Origin: Tychonema bourrellyi FEM_GT703
GTDB lineage: Bacteria; Cyanobacteriota; Cyanobacteriia; Cyanobacteriales; Microcoleaceae
Assembly: GCF_002412335.2 (NCBI RefSeq)
Contig: NZ_NXIB02000036.1
Location: 1-52,685 of the forward strand
Direction of reading: 5' to 3'
DNA length: 52,685 bases
Shown here: positions 50,449 to 52,685 of the stretch, piece by piece
Layout of the letters: each line of letters opens with the position of its first letter
How positions within the stretch are numbered: position 1 is the stretch's first letter
Position numbers and translations under genes: made by a program
The notes under the pieces: model-generated
Told to the model about the DNA's origin: nothing
The model's input: the letters and a program-made list of their open reading frames with translations, nothing else
Databases searched by the model: none

Positions 50449-52470
50449 ATGTCTAAATCTTTGTTTTTCCAAATCCTGCTGACAGCAACGCCAGCCTTTT
50501 TTTGTATTAATTTGCTGCATTGTCCTGCAATCTCTGCTGCGGAAAATTCCGTTTTGGAAACCGAGGAAGCAACAGCCGAGATAGCAGAGTCACCTATAGC
50601 AGAATTGGCGGCATCACCAATTGACACACAGACAAATCCTGCGGTAACAAATGAAAAACCAGCCGCCATTGCATCAGAAAATCAACTAGAAACAAACCCG
50701 AAAGAAGTCGCAGCAGTTTCTGAATCAAGCGAAGTAAAATCTACAGAAACAGCAGCCGAAGCATCCAACGAATCCAGCGTATTGGCCGAGTCAATCCAAA
50801 CACCGGAAAATCCAGTAAATATCGCCGACATCCAACAGGTAGATACCCTGGAAACAAACGATGCTTCCAAAATCGAGCAAGTCACCTCAGTTTCCCAACT
50901 CAGCGATGTCAAACCCACAGATTGGGCATTTCAAGCACTGCAATCCTTAGTTGAACGCTACGGATGTATCGCAGGATATCCCGACGGTACCTATCGCGGA
51001 AATCGAGCCATGACACGCTACGAATTCGCCGCCGGCTTAAATGCGTGTCTAGATAAAGTTGCGGAATTAATCAAAGCCGGAGGTTCTAATTTCGTCAAAA
51101 AAGAAGATTTAGAAAAAGTTCAAAAACTGCAAGAACAATTTGCAGCCGAACTAGCAACCCTGCGCGGTAGAGTCGATGTATTAGAAGCTCGCACAGCGGA
51201 GCTAGAATCCAATCAATTCTCGACCACAACTAAACTCAATGGTACGGTTTGGTTCAACCTGACATCAGCATTTCCCACAGGCGATATCACCGCCGAACGC
51301 AGCCGCACTACCCCAAATAGCGCCTTTGCTCCTCCAACTCGCGATGCCAACAATCGACCAACTCGCGTCGAGCGGGGTACGCCTGAAACTACTTTTAGCT
51401 ACTACAGTTTTTTGACGCTAAATACTTCGTTTACTGGCAAAGATTCCCTGGTAACTCAGTTAGTTTTTGGTAACGGCAATTCGCCTGCTAACGAACTGGT
51501 GTCGGCGGGTTTTTATAACTCTTGGGGTACGCCGTTTTTAGACCAAACTGGCGTACCGACGGCGAATACTGTGGGAATTCGCGAGATGTCTTACACGTTT
51601 CCAGTGGGAGATAAAGTACAAGTTGCGATCGGACCGCGCTTGAATTATTATCGATATTTTGATGGCAATCGCTTCACGTTTTTTATGAAGGGAGCAACCA
51701 GTTTTAACTCGAACGGAAGTACACTGTTAAATGCAGTCGATCGCGGATCTGGCGCTGCTGTAACTTGGCAAGTTGCTAAACCACTCAGGTTTACGGCTGC
51801 TTATATGGCTGAAAATACCGAATTTTTGAATCCTGCGGTATATAATACGGCTAGCAATCCCAGCGATGGTTTGTTCAACAGTTCCAACACAATCACAGCA
51901 CAGTTGGAATACGCCCCCAGCAACTCTTTCAATCTGCGGCTGATTTACGCGCGATCGAGCCTTAAACCTTATAATGGATTCATCGGCGGAGCAGTGGGCG
52001 AACCGCTGCCTTACGGCTATGCAGATGACGGTTTTGGGGGGAAAGTTCGAGACTCTGGTGCTGATACTTTTGTGGTTAATTTTGATTGGTTGCTGGGTCG
52101 AAATTTTGGTTTGTTCGGGCGGTATTCCTACGGTCAACTTGAGGTAAATCCGGTAAATCGCGATCGCTCTGGCGGAGATATTAAGGTACAATCTTTGCAA
52201 GTCGGCATGGGATTTCCCGATATTGGCAAAAAAGGGGCGCTGGGCGTACTTTCCTTTGTGATTCCCCAGGATTACATATCGGGGCGCAGATTTTTGCTCT
52301 CCGGCGGCGGAAATGGAGGGACTCAGTACGAGATAGAGGGCTCGTACTACTACCCGATTACGAATAATATTGCGATCGTCCCGGCATTTTATGCTATCTT
52401 TAATGCCAACAATTTTGATGGCAACCCCACGGTGTTTGTGGGAAATCTTCGCACTCAGTTTAGCTTTTAA
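50449..52470 (+). CDS. SLH/OprB-type outer-membrane porin ('iron uptake porin' family)
   Basis: A 673-aa outer-membrane protein with the typical cyanobacterial layout: signal peptide (SLFFQILLTATPAFF), a long low-complexity Glu/Ala/Ser-rich region (about 35-150), one SLH domain (VKPTDWAFQALQSLVERYG and NRAMTRYEFAAGLNACLDK, about 160-210), a coiled coil (LQEQFAAELATLRGRVDVLEAR), and a C-terminal beta barrel ending in NLRTQFSF with the terminal Phe of porins. Cyanobacterial relatives allow passage of inorganic ions and other solutes; the substrate here is unknown. A GTG nine bases upstream (50440) is an alternative start. Confidence 0.9.
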   Translation: MSKSLFFQILLTATPAFFCINLLHCPAISAAENSVLETEEATAEIAESPIAELAASPIDTQTNPAVTNEKPAAIASENQLETNPKEVAAVSESSEVKSTETAAEASNESSVLAESIQTPENPVNIADIQQVDTLETNDASKIEQVTSVSQLSDVKPTDWAFQALQSLVERYGCIAGYPDGTYRGNRAMTRYEFAAGLNACLDKVAELIKAGGSNFVKKEDLEKVQKLQEQFAAELATLRGRVDVLEARTAELESNQFSTTTKLNGTVWFNLTSAFPTGDITAERSRTTPNSAFAPPTRDANNRPTRVERGTPETTFSYYSFLTLNTSFTGKDSLVTQLVFGNGNSPANELVSAGFYNSWGTPFLDQTGVPTANTVGIREMSYTFPVGDKVQVAIGPRLNYYRYFDGNRFTFFMKGATSFNSNGSTLLNAVDRGSGAAVTWQVAKPLRFTAAYMAENTEFLNPAVYNTASNPSDGLFNSSNTITAQLEYAPSNSFNLRLIYARSSLKPYNGFIGGAVGEPLPYGYADDGFGGKVRDSGADTFVVNFDWLLGRNFGLFGRYSYGQLEVNPVNRDRSGGDIKVQSLQVGMGFPDIGKKGALGVLSFVIPQDYISGRRFLLSGGGNGGTQYEIEGSYYYPITNNIAIVPAFYAIFNANNFDGNPTVFVGNLRTQFSF

Positions 52471-52487
52471 GATGCTTGTTGGTGGGG

Positions 52488-52546
52488 TGGGGGCGGGTTT
52501 ATGAGATTATGAATATGAGTCAAATATTATCGGTGAACCCGCCCCT
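52488..52546. repeat. 'GGGGCGGGTTT / AACCCGCCCC' palindromic repeat
   Basis: Arms TGGGGGCGGGTTTA and GTGAACCCGCCCC, 17 bp after the porin stop codon; it could terminate that transcript. Confidence 0.8.
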
Positions 52547-52600
52547 TGTATCTTAAAAGAGTGAATCAGTCGATCGCCACGTCATAGATTTAATCATACC

Positions 52601-52685
52601 GACAATCAGGCGATCGAGCCGACAATCAGGCGATCGTACCGATCATCAGGCGATCGTACCGATCATCAGGCGATCGTACCGACAA
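52601..52685. repeat. 20-bp tandem repeat with GGCGATCG core, running off the window
   Basis: Four 20-bp units starting at 52601, 52621, 52641 and 52661 (GACAATCAGGCGATCGTACC with small variants GATC for GACA and GAGCC for GTACC) and the start of a fifth at 52681. Each contains GGCGATCG, close to the HIP1 octamer. The array continues beyond the window, so its length is unknown. Confidence 0.9.

Overview
The window looks like chromosomal DNA of a filamentous, non-model cyanobacterium of the Microcoleus/Oscillatoria/Phormidium type. The reasons are: abundant HIP1-type GCGATCGC octamers; a sufR-sufBCDS locus with a SufR operator; petP; a ThiD2-ThiE fusion; an SLH/OprB 'iron uptake' porin; and very many small interspersed repeats, including heptanucleotide STRR arrays. 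No tRNA, rRNA or CRISPR array was seen. The assignment to a genus is inference.

Layout. 1-11 kb: housekeeping genes (MAPEG protein, murD, glyS with an in-frame repeat insertion, a HetZ-related/sigma-like regulator, a MshEN-domain protein, a two-domain PPK2 kinase behind a Pho-box-like motif, a YdcF-like membrane protein). 11-24 kb: glutaminase, PetP, a Get3d-like ATPase, a broken SGNH hydrolase, the Fe-S assembly genes sufS-sufD-sufC-sufB (minus strand) divergent from the repressor sufR, then thiS and thiE. 24-36 kb is accessory: a beta-helix/SPOR protein, two tandem Rpn-type nucleases, a peptidoglycan-binding protein, a large SdrD-B-repeat protein, and a graveyard of IS630 and IS5-family remnants and MITE-like elements. 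35-42 kb: a non-catalytic M16 peptidase homologue, a CysQ-like phosphatase, a cupin/JmjC-like protein, a PfkB kinase divergent from rsmI, and a glycosyltransferase.

42.6-50.2 kb holds the most coherent accessory system: hpxO (FAD urate hydroxylase), uraH (5-hydroxyisourate hydrolase), a Rieske non-haem iron oxygenase resembling HpxD, uraD (OHCU decarboxylase) and a divergently arranged SsuABC/NMT1-type ABC importer, followed by an outer-membrane porin. Together the three core enzymes convert urate to (S)-allantoin. The Rieske enzyme could feed the pathway from hypoxanthine or another purine, and the transporter could import the substrate; both are inferences. A perfect GTA-N8-TAC NtcA-type site lies upstream of hpxO and another lies between the two arms of the transporter, which suggests nitrogen-controlled purine scavenging.

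Repeats shape the whole window. At least ten families are visible, several of which supply start codons, stop codons or coding sequence to real genes (glyS, glsA, cysQ-like, sufR, the cupin gene). Many apparent N-terminal extensions are repeat sequence, so shorter starts are preferred for these genes. All calls come from reading the sequence; no database search was run.
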